DNA of 64,000 nucleotides from contig OX243825.1 in the NCBI GenBank assembly GCA_945859605.1, positions 16,847,348 through 16,911,347 of the forward strand, in the 5' to 3' direction. Both the position numbers and the translations under genes were made by a program. Below the pieces are notes generated by a model that was given only the letters and a program-made list of their open reading frames with translations, ran no database searches and was not told the origin of the DNA. This DNA is from Lumbricus rubellus. Lineage: Eukaryota; Annelida; Clitellata; Crassiclitellata; Lumbricidae. Positions 10,114 to 21,004 of the stretch are shown here, one piece after another (the stretch's first letter is position 1; every line of letters starts with the position of its first letter).

Positions 10114-10205
10114 ATAAACTGAATCTACTACTACTACTTGGACTTGAGGTGTTGTTGACTTGTAGTATGATGCTTTAAAGTACCCTAAAGTACAGGTTTA
10201 CCCAC

Positions 10206-10293
10206 CTCCAGCGCAAACGTAAGCACGAGGTCGATTTTCGACAGAGCTGGTTCACTGTCCTCAGATACGTCGACCTTGGAGATTCCTGTGGGT
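10206..10293 (-). CDS. CADPS: CADPS exon 4 (entry to C2 domain)
   Basis: 88-bp exon completing a split Lys codon, then PTGISKVDVSEDSEPALSKI and DLVLTFALE, residues 365-394. The second half aligns with the SKSDVVLSFSLEV block that opens the C2 domain in vertebrate CAPS. The acceptor is TTTTTCAG and the donor is GAG followed by GTGGGT, phase 0. A sense SINE begins about 90 bp downstream in intron 4. Confidence 0.94.
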
Positions 10294-10499
10294 CTGAAAA
10301 ACAGAAAAATGATACTCGGCCATGAAAAAAAAATTATTTTCATTTAATATTTCTTTATTGCACCAGAAGGAAAATAAGCATATAGTACAAAGGAAGCAGA
10401 AAATCATTTGGCAACAGAAAGCCTGGAAAAAGCAAAAAGCTTAAATGTTAAATTCATAATTTTATGTAGCTTTGAGAATGCTCTTTGTCTTCTAACTCA

Positions 10500-10670
10500 T
10501 CGCACTCTCTGTCTTACTGGCCCCATGGTATGGAAAGGGTTTCCACATGCCTATACACCTTAGGCCTAGAGTTCCTCACATACTTTTTATTGCAGCCTTA
10601 AAAGTTACGTCCTTTTCCGCCAAGGTTGGGTCGGGAGCGCTCATGAGTAGCAACCCTTCTCCATAATGAA
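10500..10670 (+). mobile_element. LINE 3' end
   Basis: TATGGAAAGGGTTTCCACAT is the decayed WNGLP region. The tail is GGGAGCGCTCATGAGTAG, followed by a (TTAA)n tract. Confidence 0.65.
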
Positions 10671-10732
10671 CAAATTAATTAATTAATTGATTAATTAATT
10701 GATTAATTAATTAATTAATTAATTAACTCCAA
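10671..10732. repeat. (TTAA)n tract
   Basis: Alternating AATTAATT and GATTAATT after a LINE stub. Confidence 0.9.
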
Positions 10733-11234
10733 GCTACACTTGTACAAAGAAACAACAAAACCGAAAAGATGGAAAACCAGACACAACTCCAACATACAAA
10801 GACACTACTCCTGCCACCAAAAGCCACAAGAGAGCAAACAAAGAGGGGGTTTGGGCATCCTTTCATGTCTAAGACGACAGACACTAAGGTTTCAGGCATG
10901 GTCTGGTGCCCGACATAATCTATAGGATCAGGCAGAAATTATAGTAGCCGCTTATTGACAGAGCACCAACCAAATACAAAATAACAGCAATCGGTACAAA
11001 CTCAATGACTTTCAAGTGATTGGTGCATAAGCCAAAGGATCAATCCAAAAAAGGTCATATGGACTCGCTGAGGCTGGATTGACCCTTCCTTTCTCGATAA
11101 CATTTGGCTGTTGTAAAACAGTGCACAGAACAACATGTTACACATGAAATGAACACAAACTGAAACAAAATGACAAACAGATAAAATAAAACAAATTATG
11201 AACAATGGTTTTAAATTTAGTAAACAGAGATTAA

Positions 11235-11445
11235 ACAGCAGGACTGTTTTAAAGGAATTTTTAGAACTGCACAACTCCTTCTTTCCTTTCCCATCCTCCA
11301 TGGAACCGGTAAATTACTTCCAATCGGAGGACAACGACTTTTTATGCTAGTTTTAGCTGTACAGAAGTGCTTCTACAACTGCACAAATCAATTTAGAACT
11401 GCACATTTTGTGTACAACTGCACGTTAAAAAAGCCCTGTTAACCC
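11235..11445. repeat. Dispersed repeat family C, copy 1
   Basis: Shares about 200 bp with 25130-25327: TTAGAACTGCACA, TTTCCTTTCCCA, CAACGACTTTTT, GAAGTGCTTCTA, AACTGCACATTT and AAAAAAGCCCTG occur in the same order. Partial inverse similarity of the ends suggests an old DNA element. Confidence 0.65.
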
Positions 11446-11504
11446 CTTTAGCAGCCGAACGGCTAATAATCGTATACAAAATCGACGATTATTAATTATT
11501 GATT

Positions 11505-11568
11505 TATTTATTTATTTACTGAAAATTTGATATAGCGCTTCTTCAAGGTTACTACTCAGGAGCGCTCA
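11505..11568 (-). mobile_element. LINE 3' tail, inverted
   Basis: (TTTA)n, ATATAGCGCTTCTTCAAGG and TTACTACTCAGGAGCGCTC are the inverse of the 20473-20785 tail. Confidence 0.78.
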
Positions 11569-11669
11569 AAGACACTACTCCTGCCACCAGCAGGACTGTT
11601 TATAATCGGGGTTGCCACTAAAGGGATTAAACAGTCTTCTAATTCTTTCTCTTAATTCGATACACTCAC

Positions 11670-11836
11670 TTGCTGTACCGTTTGAATTTGTTAAGCGAGT
11701 ATTTGGAGTCGGTGTTTCCTCGGGTGACCGGAAGACTCTCGAGGTTGGCCATGAGAAGAGCGACAGATGACTTCAGTTCCTCGATGTACATCGTGTCCAT
11801 CTCCTTGACAACGAAACGAGGCAGCTTGCTCTTCTT
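11670..11836 (-). CDS. CADPS: CADPS exon 3
   Basis: 167-bp exon, residues 310-365. It reads [20 protein letters not shown] and continues [17 protein letters not shown], the conserved region before the CAPS C2 domain. The acceptor is TTGCAG before AAGAAG; the donor is AGCAA followed by GTGAGT, phase 2. The C-terminal part (about [17 protein letters not shown]) is more divergent, as expected for the linker before the C2 domain. A sense-oriented SINE sits about 110 bp upstream of the acceptor (11945-12165). Confidence 0.95.
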
Positions 11837-11944
11837 CTGCAACACAAAACAAACACAACAACAACAACAAACGATGTAATAGTGAACTACACAGAAGAAA
11901 AAGCCAGGTCGAATTTAAAACATCAACATCTCTTTCCATACTAT

Positions 11945-12165
11945 TGTTTGTTTGTATGTGCACTTGTTATAGCGCCCCTTCAAGCTCTCTCTACTCAGAG
12001 GCGCTCCCGAATGCAGAGCGGACACTGCATCGGAGTTTCAGGCTGAAGCGCTGAGCAATTGCGAGTGAAGGACTTGCCCAAAGTCCATACGCAGCAAGGT
12101 GGATTCGAACCTCGAACCTTCCGGCTCCAAGGCAACGACGCCACCACTACACCACCACGCCTCAC
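11945..12165 (-). mobile_element. SINE family A copy
   Basis: Near-complete copy, in the sense of CADPS, about 110 bp before the exon 3 acceptor. The head has the A box and the B box GGTTCGAATCC. Confidence 0.93.
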
Positions 12166-12334
12166 TATGCTTATGGTGTACTGTATAAGCAACCAATAGA
12201 AAGAGATGAACAAAGAAGATAAAACGATGCAGAAACATAAATAAGTAAGTATGTAAATAGCCTTTATTCAGTTTATTTGCATCTGACAATCGCACATGCA
12301 TCACATCGCAAAAAACGATTACACAATTTAAAAA

Positions 12335-12985
12335 TACGTTACGACAGTTAACAGCAGATTTTAAAGCCAATCACTCGCAGATAAATATAACTGAAAATGT
12401 ATCTGCTTACAAAACAATTTCAAAATAAATTGTATGAAGTCTGAGACAAATGTTTTTGTATGTTTGTTACGACAGTTAATCAGCAGATTTTAAGGCCACT
12501 CACTCATAGATAAATATAACTGAAAATGTATCTGCTTTAACGAAACAATTTCAAAATATATTTTATGAAGTTTGAGACTAACCTTTTTATGTTTGTAAAC
12601 GACAGTTAACAGCAGATTTTAAAGCCCCTCACTCGTGGATAAAATAATATAACTGAAAATGTATATGCTTTAACAAAACAATTTCAAAATAAATTTTATG
12701 AAGTTTGAGACTAACCTTTGTATGTTTGTTACGACAGTTAACAACAGATTTTAAAGTCACTCACTCAAAGATAAATATAACTGAAAATGTATCTGCTTAC
12801 AAAACAATTTCAAAATAAACTTTATCAAGTCTGAGACAAATGTTTTTGTATGTTTGTTACGACAGTTAACAGCAGATTTTAAAGTCACTCACTCGTAGAT
12901 AAATACAACCGAAAATGCATCTGCTTTAACGAAACAATTTCAAAATAAATTTTACGAAGTTTCAGACTAACCTTCGTAAGTTCGT
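12335..12985. repeat. Five-unit tandem array (~128-132 bp) reaching into CADPS exon 2
   Basis: The units start GACAGTTAA(C/T) at about 12343, 12471, 12601, 12733 and 12861 and share GCAGATTTTAAAG, AACTGAAAATGTATCTGCTT and CAATTTCAAAATAAA. The last unit runs through the exon 2 donor. The ACTAAC (GTTAGT donor) motif also occurs at 12577-12582 and 12710-12715; the two other junctions have GACAAATG instead. Confidence 0.9.
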
Positions 12986-13052
12986 CGGCTGCGTGTAGCC
13001 GGCTGTCCAGTTCCCTGCGAACCTGAGCGGCTTGTTCATCGGAATTGTCCAG
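12972..13052 (-). CDS. CADPS: CADPS exon 2
   Basis: This 81-bp exon (27 codons, phase 0 at both ends) reads LDNSDEQAAQVRRELDSRL then HAADELTK, residues 283-309. It matches the CAPS block that follows exon 1. The acceptor is TTTCTAG before CTGGAC and the donor is AAG followed by GTTAGT. It is too short for a normal ORF search and was found by looking for the next conserved block. The intron sequence just after the donor is the start of a five-unit tandem array in which the donor itself is repeated. A mariner-type MITE lies 75 bp upstream in intron 1. Confidence 0.95.
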
Positions 13053-13127
13053 CTAGAAAGAAGAAAACAACAGGACCATTAATTAAGAAAAACCACATCT
13101 TGTGAAAGATTCGTAACAATATCAATA

Positions 13128-13284
13128 CACTGTGTCCCAATAAATCGGGCACCCTTTTATAATGTGAATAAAACAGATAAATCTTAATCGATTTTCAAAA
13201 TTTCAAAACTGTTTTTGTCCAGTGAATATTTACCAGTTTTATTCACATTATTAAAAAGGGTGCCCGATTTATTGGGACACAGTG
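13128..13284. mobile_element. Mariner-type MITE (157 bp)
   Basis: Inverted ends of about 47 bp begin CACTGTGTCCCAATAAATCG and are nearly perfect. The flanks are TA on both sides (13126-13127, 13285-13286), the Tc1/mariner target. It lies 75 bp upstream of CADPS exon 2. Confidence 0.93.
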
Positions 13285-13391
13285 TAGAACTGTACAGTTG
13301 TGCTGTGGTTGAACCAAGCTGCCTATTAGAACCTGCTTCTTGGTATGTCCTTGCCTCAGCTCATATGTCCACCAATGTTTGCATCACTTTG

Positions 13392-13457
13392 CCAGTGCCA
13401 GTCCCAAGCCTGGATAAAATAGAAGGGCGACGCCAATGATTCTTGTTATTACACAGT
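13392..13457 (+). repeat. Dispersed repeat family D, copy 2
   Basis: GCCAGTGCCAGTCCCAAGCC then GGGCGACGCCAATGATTC and ACACAGTGTCC match copy 1. Confidence 0.6.
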
Positions 13458-14479
13458 GTCCTTAAACTACTACTTCTCTTTGCCTCTTTTCAACAAATGC
13501 CTGAGAAATATTTTGCTTGATCCTGCATTTCTTGCGCTGTCAGGAACGTCTCTTAGACTCTTACGGGTTTCTCTGTTGAAGTGGTGCCATAAAAATTTGC
13601 AATTAACCAAAATGTTACCAAAACCGCTGAATACCTAGTCAACAAAATAATTTTTTTAATGTTTTAAAGAAATTGAATAGAAATTCTTAGTTTTGGTCTA
13701 GTCATGCAGATATTGTCATAAATTAATCCCAGTAATTTATCTGGTATCACAGCAAATTACCCTATAACAACAAGTTTCTATTAATATTCATTATACATTT
13801 TGCACCAGAATATTTTAAATAATACATTCTTTTTTAGGAGAACAAGTAAGCTGACATGGCTTATACAATTTGCAGCATGTAGAGAGGAAATTCATCCCAC
13901 TCCTTGCCAGTATTCTTCTTATTATCATTATCATCATCATTATTTATTATTTGTCATTTACTATTAATATTTATTATCTACTATCAGTTAATTGTTATAA
14001 TAATTTTTTGCTTTGGGACTTATGTTATCATTCATCCTCGTCGTTGTTGTCATCATCATATTACAAATTTGCAACACACACAAGAGCACATAAAAATGCA
14101 AATCTGACATTATGCCATTAACCTTGTATTCATACAATACACTTCCTGGCCAACATCAACAGAGAATAAACAATTCTCAAATGTTGTCACATAAACATTT
14201 TATTTTACTGTCTGAGTGGTGACAGTACAGGTTTATGCCTGTCCTGAAGTGTCCACCATGTAGAACTTCATAACGCAAAAACGCTCAGCACTACTGATTG
14301 CAGCCTTGTCATTAGGCAGAGACCTTACGCCCATTAAATAATCACATAAATTAGAAATGCATAATGGACAATTATCTAGTTATAATTGCCCAGCAATTAC
14401 AGAATTTTTGCCCATTAGTATACAGTGATGTGGTATTGTGGTTGACTTGTCAGTGTTTTATAGGCTCTTTAAAACCTTT
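13458..14479. other. Intron 1, AT-rich, nothing recognised
   Basis: An interrupted ATT/ATC-rich stretch lies at 13915-14060. No coding or repeat family was seen otherwise. Confidence 0.5.
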
Positions 14480-14548
14480 TTGAATGACTATGATTTGACT
14501 GGGAGCACCTCTGGGTGGGCTTCTTGAAGGGGCGCTTTATAAATTCGT
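14480..14548 (+). mobile_element. LINE 3' tail seeding a (GAAT)n microsatellite
   Basis: ACTGGGAGCACCTCTGGGTG and TTGAAGGGGCGCTTTATAAA are followed directly by a 250-bp (GAAT)n-type tract. Confidence 0.8.
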
Positions 14549-14550
14549 GG

Positions 14551-14802
14551 CATGAATGAATGAATGAATGAATGAATGAATGAATGAATGAATGAATGAA
14601 TGAATGAATGAATAATCGAATAATTGAATGAATGAATGAATAATCGAATAATTGAATGAATGAATGAATAATCGAATAATTGAATGAATGAATGAATAAT
14701 CGAATAATTGAATGAATGAATGAATGAATGAAAGAACGAATAATTGAATGAATGAATGAATGAATGAATGAATGAATGAATGAATGAATGAATGAAGGAC
14801 CC
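14551..14802. repeat. (GAAT)n tract with 28-bp higher-order unit
   Basis: The middle (about 14608-14720) consists of four copies of AATAATCGAATAATTG followed by (AATG)3. The outer parts are pure (AATG)n. Confidence 0.93.
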
Positions 14803-15059
14803 TATTGGTAACCCTAACTGCAACTGGTAACATAAGATTACAGCTAAAAACTATATAAGTGAAAACAATACAAAGACGAAACAATGGTGTCCTATAAATT
14901 ATAAAGATAAGTCATTATCTCCAATTAGAGTCTAGGTTAAAGACAATGGTGTTGACAAAAGATATTAGTAGTCGTGAGCAAACAAATGCAAGATATATCG
15001 AGATAAACACAACTGGACCAACATAACCACATGTAGAAAGACATACATGTATGAAGTGA

Positions 15060-15545
15060 CAGACATAGAAGCAGACAGGCAGACGGACAAACAACCCTAC
15101 AGAAAAAAATGCAGGCACACACGTATGCAGAAATATACACGACTGAACCCAGGAAGATAGATATGATGACCAATAGAAAACTGACACACAGGCAGAAATA
15201 TACAGATGGGCAAACAGACATACAGACAGACAGAGATAGACAGACAGCGAGACACAGACAGACACACAGGATACACAGACACACAGATAGACAGATAAGC
15301 AGTGATAAAGACAGACAGACATGCAGATAGGCATGCAGGCAGAGTGGCAGACAGGCAGGCATATATAGAGACAAACAGACAGCTGGACAGAGATAGACAG
15401 AGACAGACAAGCAATGAGACAGACAGACAAACACTCAGACAGACAGGCAGACTCAGTCAGTTGAACAGACTCAACACAGCAACAGACAAGCAGACAGACA
15501 CACACACACACACAGACAAGCAAACATACACTCAAAGGAACACAG
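15060..15545. repeat. (ACAG)n-rich microsatellite region
   Basis: GACAGACA repeats with many interruptions; the Leu/Ser/Cys-rich minus-strand frames (14915-15736) are artefacts. Confidence 0.9.
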
Positions 15546-15808
15546 ACAGATGGTGTTTTTCGGTGAACGGTGTAATCCAAGGCCGACCATAATATTCGCA
15601 TCAGCCATCCATTCTTCCCATTGACTTCAAGAAGCCTGATAACAACGATAAAGCTTTGACAAATCCAATCTGGATCAGATACAATAGGCAATAACACAAA
15701 GAACCTGCTGCCCATCAATTGCCCCTTTTCTGCCACCTATCGCTGCCGATAGTGGCATCTAAGTCATCCCCATCATGCAACATGTCTGCTCTCAACACAC
15801 ATTGGCAG

Positions 15809-16007
15809 TTTGTATGTGCACTTGTTATAGCGCCCCTTCAAGCTCTCTCTAATCAGAGGTGCTCCCGAATGCAAAGCGGACACTGCATCAGAGTTTCATG
15901 CCGAAGCCCTGAGCAATTGTGAGTGAAGGACTTGCCCAAGGTCCTTACGCGGCGAGGTGGATTCGAACCTTGAACCTTCCAGCTCCAACGCCACCACTAC
16001 ACCCCAC
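15809..16007 (-). mobile_element. SINE family A copy with head deletion
   Basis: The tail and body match the family. About 15 bp are missing from the head between the B box and the 5' end. Confidence 0.9.
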
Positions 16008-16134
16008 TGTACCGGTAATAGTGAACAAGAAGACTGCATTGCTCTATTAGTATGTATATCATCTGCTTGATTATTCACACATATACCGGTATATCCACAA
16101 GCATCATACAGTTCATAATATTATCCATGTAGTA

Positions 16135-16333
16135 ACGCCAAGCTTTCTCGGTTGTAGGGCCATCCATCTGGAATGACATCCCTTCAAAACTGTGTTTATT
16201 ACATCTGACCAATCAAACATTATTTCATAAATCTTTCAAATTTTTTTCTTTTGCAGTGGCTGTGGGGCTGAGAGTGCTCCTCCTGAGTAGATTTCTTGAA
16301 AGGAGCAGTATATAAGTTCATAGAATGAATGAA
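16135..16333 (+). mobile_element. LINE 3' end seeding GAAT and (GT)n tracts
   Basis: TCTGGAATGACATCCCTTCA (WNDIPS) and later GAGTGCTCCTCCTGAGTAG, TGAAAGGAGCAGTATATAAG. It is followed by GAATGAATG and then the 195-bp (GT)n tract. It is related to 39850-39990. Confidence 0.75.
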
Positions 16334-16530
<197 letters not shown>

Positions 16531-16804
16531 TACCGGTATATATCAATATATGTGTCTGCATAAAATGCTGCATAATTCTTATGAGTCCGGCTGGAAAAAA
16601 GTTGAAAAGAGGGCTATAGTGGAAACAATTCTGATGGTTTGATGTCACTGTCATCAAAGCCATCATGGCAGCCTTTGAAGATGAATGAGAAGAATGCTAC
16701 AGACAACACTAACATACTTTCCATGCATGTGCTATTATATCCCACACCTAAGTAAATACACACGTCTGCTAAAGTAAACAAACCCATTGCATATACACCA
16801 CTGA

Positions 16805-16945
16805 TCCATTCATTCACCCATCCATCCATTCATTCATCCATTCATCCATTCATTCATCCATTCATCCATTCATTCATCCATTCATCCAGTCCATCCATTC
16901 ATTCATTCATCCATTCATTCATTCAGTCATTTAGTCATTCATTCA
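16805..16945. repeat. (CATT)/(CATC) microsatellite
   Basis: Regular CATTCATCCATC alternation. Confidence 0.9.
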
Positions 16946-17005
16946 GCGCATTTATATAGCACCTCTCAGAGATATTTATCCAAAGGCACTCACAGCCCAT
17001 CCCAA
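16925..17005 (-). mobile_element. LINE 3' tail, inverted
   Basis: (ATTC)n, GCGCATTTATATAGCACCTC and CCAAAGGCACTCACAGCCC are a diverged inverted tail. Confidence 0.6.
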
Positions 17006-18133
17006 AAAATTTGACTCCATGGAGACACTCCCAATCCCACACCAGACAACCACCAGAATCGAATGCAATGGTGTCAAGCACTGACCGACTGGAGGGTGCA
17101 GAATCACCAAAAGCAGCTCATGTCAAAGGTGCTAGGCAACCTCTTTGAGAGAAATCTGGACCGACCACAGTGAAGGCAGCAGAATGAAGAACTCTATGAC
17201 CAAACATTTTCAAAATCAAAGAACAATTTCCTTCTAGAGATAAAAAGATGCACAGCCTACATGGTGATTACGGTATACATGAAAAATTGGCAATTGTGCA
17301 AATTGGCAATTATGCATAACTGGCAATCATACATAATTGCCATGTGCATAGGCATTTAATGAATGCATGAATGAATGATTTAATTAATTAAGGAAAACCA
17401 CTCAGTTCTGTAATAATAAATAAATTAAAATACATATTCAATTCGATTAGTTTACTGACCCAGTATGAAAAATTTCAGTAACAAAACAGCAATTGAAGAA
17501 ATATAACAAAGAAATTATTAAATACCCAAATCTATAAGGCAGGGTATTATGGGCACACCTGAATGGATGGATCCTGCTATAGATAGGGGCCCATAGCACA
17601 TAATACAAAAATACATATATTCACCTTAAGATACGTAGCATCATGCTAATAACAGATAAATTGCATACCTCTGCATAATTCATACGCCTAATGAAGATCT
17701 ACGAGCGTGCACACATATATAAATCAATAATAAATTTTATTATGACTTTAATAGGAGATAAAATTTTGGCTGAACAGCGTGAGGTGTGCTGCTCTCTCCG
17801 TCTCCTTTCGAGGAAGCGTTGGCAAATGGAGACAGCAGCAGAAGCAGCGTGTGATGGAATTCTCCCGCAGGACAATCACACCAGATATAAATTATTGAGA
17901 GAATAATGTTCACAGCATGCTTATCAATGAAGACTGGTAACGAAAAGGCAGAGGCAGGGCTGTGGAGAGAAACTCAAGGCGCCTATTATAGGCAGAGCAT
18001 TCGCAGGCGCTTAGACTATCTTAAGGTCTATTAAATGAGAAATTAATTTAATTAATTAATTTTTTTAAGAAACAAATTGAACTGATGAAAGTGCAGGTGT
18101 CATGAGATCTTCTGTCCCCCTTAAAGCTCGATG
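17006..18133. other. Intron 1, nothing recognised
   Basis: AT-rich; small imperfect repeats of TGGCAAT(T/C) near 17290-17340 only. Confidence 0.5.
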
Positions 18134-18362
18134 TTTTTGTTTGTTTGTTTGTATGTGCACTTGTTATAGCGCCCCTCCAAGCTCTCTCTACTCAGAGGCG
18201 CTCCCGAATGCAGAGCGGACACTGCATCGAAGTTTCATGCCGAAGCGCTGAGCAATTGTGAGTGAAGGACTTGCCCAAGGTCCTTACGCGGCTAGGTGGA
18301 TTCGAACCTCGAACCTTCCGGCTCCAAGACAACGACGCCACCACTACACCACCGCGCCCCAC
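18134..18362 (-). mobile_element. SINE family A copy, full length
   Basis: Full copy from GTGGGGCGCGGTGGTGTAGT on the minus strand to a (CAAA)n end. Confidence 0.93.
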
Positions 18363-18773
18363 GAGCTATACGGGGTGGGGTGGAATATACCAGGAAGAGA
18401 GTATCCGGAGGGGATAGACCATTCTATTCCAATTATTAAAAAATGTGTATAATTATAATTGATAAATTTATGCTGTAATCAAAATTCAAAATGACTTCAA
18501 CTGTTTTTAGTGCCCTAAGCAATGCTCAAAGGAAGGCAACTGGAATTTATTTCGTGACTCCATATGTTCTCAAGTGTTCTAAATGTTCTAAGCATTTCAA
18601 AAAGAAAAGCAAACAAAGTTAGCTGGTAGGAATAAACACACCTGTTAGCGGCAATGTTCAAGACAAACCAAATGGAAGTTAATTTGCAAAAACTAACACA
18701 TGCGGAGTGACTTTTCAACTTCTCTTCATCTGGGGGATACGATTTTTAAGAGGGATGCTCATTTCATGACCTA

Positions 18774-19742
18774 CAGGGTGGGCCAAAAAAAAAGACCCCC
18801 TAAGATTTTTGCCGATATCTTGACCAAAAGTAAGAATTTCTAAATGAAATTTTACAGTCTTAAAGGCAATTCATATTTACACCAGATGGCCGGATTTCAT
18901 TAAAATATTTCAAACAGGACAAAAGTTATGCCACTTTTAGTGAGGCCACCCACCGTTTTTTGACGATTCAAAAACGCGACACAACAAAAAGTAATAAAAA
19001 TTCAATCTAATTATTCTGGCCAATATCTTGGCCAAAAGTAAGAATATCGAAATGAAATTTTACAGGCTTAAAGACAATTCATATCTGCGTATGATGGTCA
19101 GATTTCATCAAAATATTTCCAAAGCCACACAAGTTATACCACTTTTAGGGAGGCCACCACCCAATTTTTGACAATTCAAAGACGTAACGCAGCAAAAACA
19201 CGATTTTATTAAGTCTCATCTCAAATAATTATTATCAAATAGCCTTGATATTGACAGATGATCATTATTATTACTATTTAAAAAAGAAATAGGGTACCAG
19301 CGTAGCTGCACGTCACTGAGAAGTCACTTAGCAAGATGACAATCAAATTGGTAAATAAGGAATCTGTCAGATTAATCAGGGGTCCATCAAGAACTTTGCA
19401 AAGAGACTCAAAAGAAGTGTTGGCACTGGTGTTGGGTACATTGAACACAAGTTGTGAAGCACTACCAAGTTCATTTGACAACAGTTATTTAAGATGAGAC
19501 TTAATAAAATCGTGTTTTTGCTACTTTTTGTTGCGTTTCGTTTTTGAATCGTCAAAAACGGTGGGTGGTCCCGCTAAAAGTAGTATAACTTGTGTTGTGT
19601 TTGAAATATTTTGATGAAATCCGGTCATAATGTGTAAATATGAATTGCCTTTAAGCGTGTAAAATTTCATTTCGAAATTCTTACTTCTGGCCAAAATATT
19701 GGCAAAAAACCTAAGGGGGGTCTTTTTTTTTGGCCCACCCTG
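18774..19742. mobile_element. Mariner-type foldback element (969 bp)
   Basis: Ends CAGGGTGGGCCAAAAAAAA and the inverse, with TA duplications at 18772-18773 and 19743-19744. The left arm holds two tandem copies of a ~220-bp segment (18800-19000 and 19010-19225); the right arm holds one inverted copy (19488-19740). A central segment of about 260 bp (19225-19487) has no counterpart in the arms. Confidence 0.9.
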
Positions 19743-19744
19743 TA

Positions 19745-20472
19745 CAATTTTTTATTTATATATAAAATATGATTTTATTCAGTTGTTAACTTGAAGTTTA
19801 AACTGATCGCAGTTAATTTTCTCAACAATATTATACTAAAAATGCGTAAATCATATACTGCTCTATAAATAACAACCTAGTGTTATTTAAAGGTCTCGCC
19901 GGGCCCCTGGGCATTGCCCCTCGGTGGCCCTGGGGAGAGGCCAGACACACGAAAACGGTTCTTTGGAACTATAATGTGGAAGTGAAGCATGCTGTGTGGA
20001 CAGGGTATCATCCTGTAATTCGCTATCCGTCTATATATCACCTTTAGCAAATCTCTCAAGGGTCTTCAAGCCGCGCATTCTATCAGAGATCTAGAACATG
20101 CAACCTGTAAGTTGAAAATGTTTGCACCGTAAGACTGTTCCTGTAAGCTTGTCCTTAATCATGACCGCAATTAATAATTATTGGCTTTGCTTATAATAAT
20201 CGGTTTTAGGAACAATGGTTTCTTTTGTTAGCCTTATAAAAACAGATTTTATCATTGCTAATTCATTTAGTATTCAAGTCTTATTATAGTACCAAGCATC
20301 AGATAAGTGGATATATACTTGAGTTAATATCTCTTTTAGAATCACTGGTCTCTTTGGTCTGCCTTATACATGCAACGTTTTATCATTGAGCTAATTCATC
20401 TAGTATTCAAATCTTATTATTGTTAAGCATCAGAGAAGTGGCTATATGAGATACAGTAGTATCAGTTTGCAT
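19745..20472. other. Intron 1, local duplication only
   Basis: A ~120-bp segment is loosely repeated (20205-20310 and 20335-20440), sharing TTCTTTT/TCTCTTTGGTC, CCTTATA and AATTCAT(T/C)TAGTATTCAA. Confidence 0.55.
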
Positions 20473-20785
20473 ATCAATAGCACTTGTGAACACAGGACGT
20501 CAATGCTACATCAAAAACAATGCCGCTGCTCTCTCCGCTCAGCTGCACAAGCGGAACTTATTGTTCCACGCTCATGGACTGCAGCGCCGTGCTTTCTCCG
20601 CGGCTGGCCCTGCGACCTGGAATGAGTTCCCTGTTATCCTTCGTCAAATACCTATTGGCCTTTCTACTTCATTTCTTTCTCTTCTTAAGACTGTCATATT
20701 TGACCGGGATTGGACTGGGAGCGCTCCTGAGTAGAAACCTTGAAGGAGCACTATATCAAATTCTCAGTAAATAAATAAATAAATA
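20473..20785 (+). mobile_element. LINE 3' end, CR1/L2-like, with C-terminal RT remnant
   Basis: The frame from 20486 reads HAHGLQRRAFSAAGPATWNE then FPVILRQIP and LLKTVIFDRDW. This is the RAFSxAGPxxWNxLP...FKxxLKTxLF signature at the C-terminus of CR1/L2/Jockey-type reverse transcriptases. It is followed by GGGAGCGCTCCTGAGTAG, AACCTTGAAGGAGCACTATA and an (AAAT)n tail. It is 5'-truncated, as is usual for LINEs. Confidence 0.88.
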
Positions 20786-21004
20786 AAAAGAATCTAGATA
20801 CAGAAGGCCAATTAAAACCAAGAAACTCGTCTGCTTTAGCAAGCTGCAGCTTGTGTACTAGGTCAATAATTCCACGTGAAGTATAACCATAAACTGATGA
20901 TTTGTTCATTTTGAGAATGATGGACAATGGGCATTGATGAAGCTAAATAAGTCATCATATCAGATTATATCGTTCGTGCATCTTTAATTTGACAATAGTT
21001 CCAC

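Noticed and set aside
14915..15736. 273-codon minus frame rich in Leu, Cys, Ser and Val
   Set aside because: It looks membrane-protein-like but is the translation of (CTGT)n; the same applies to 23120-23555, 30709-31424 and 35609-35989.
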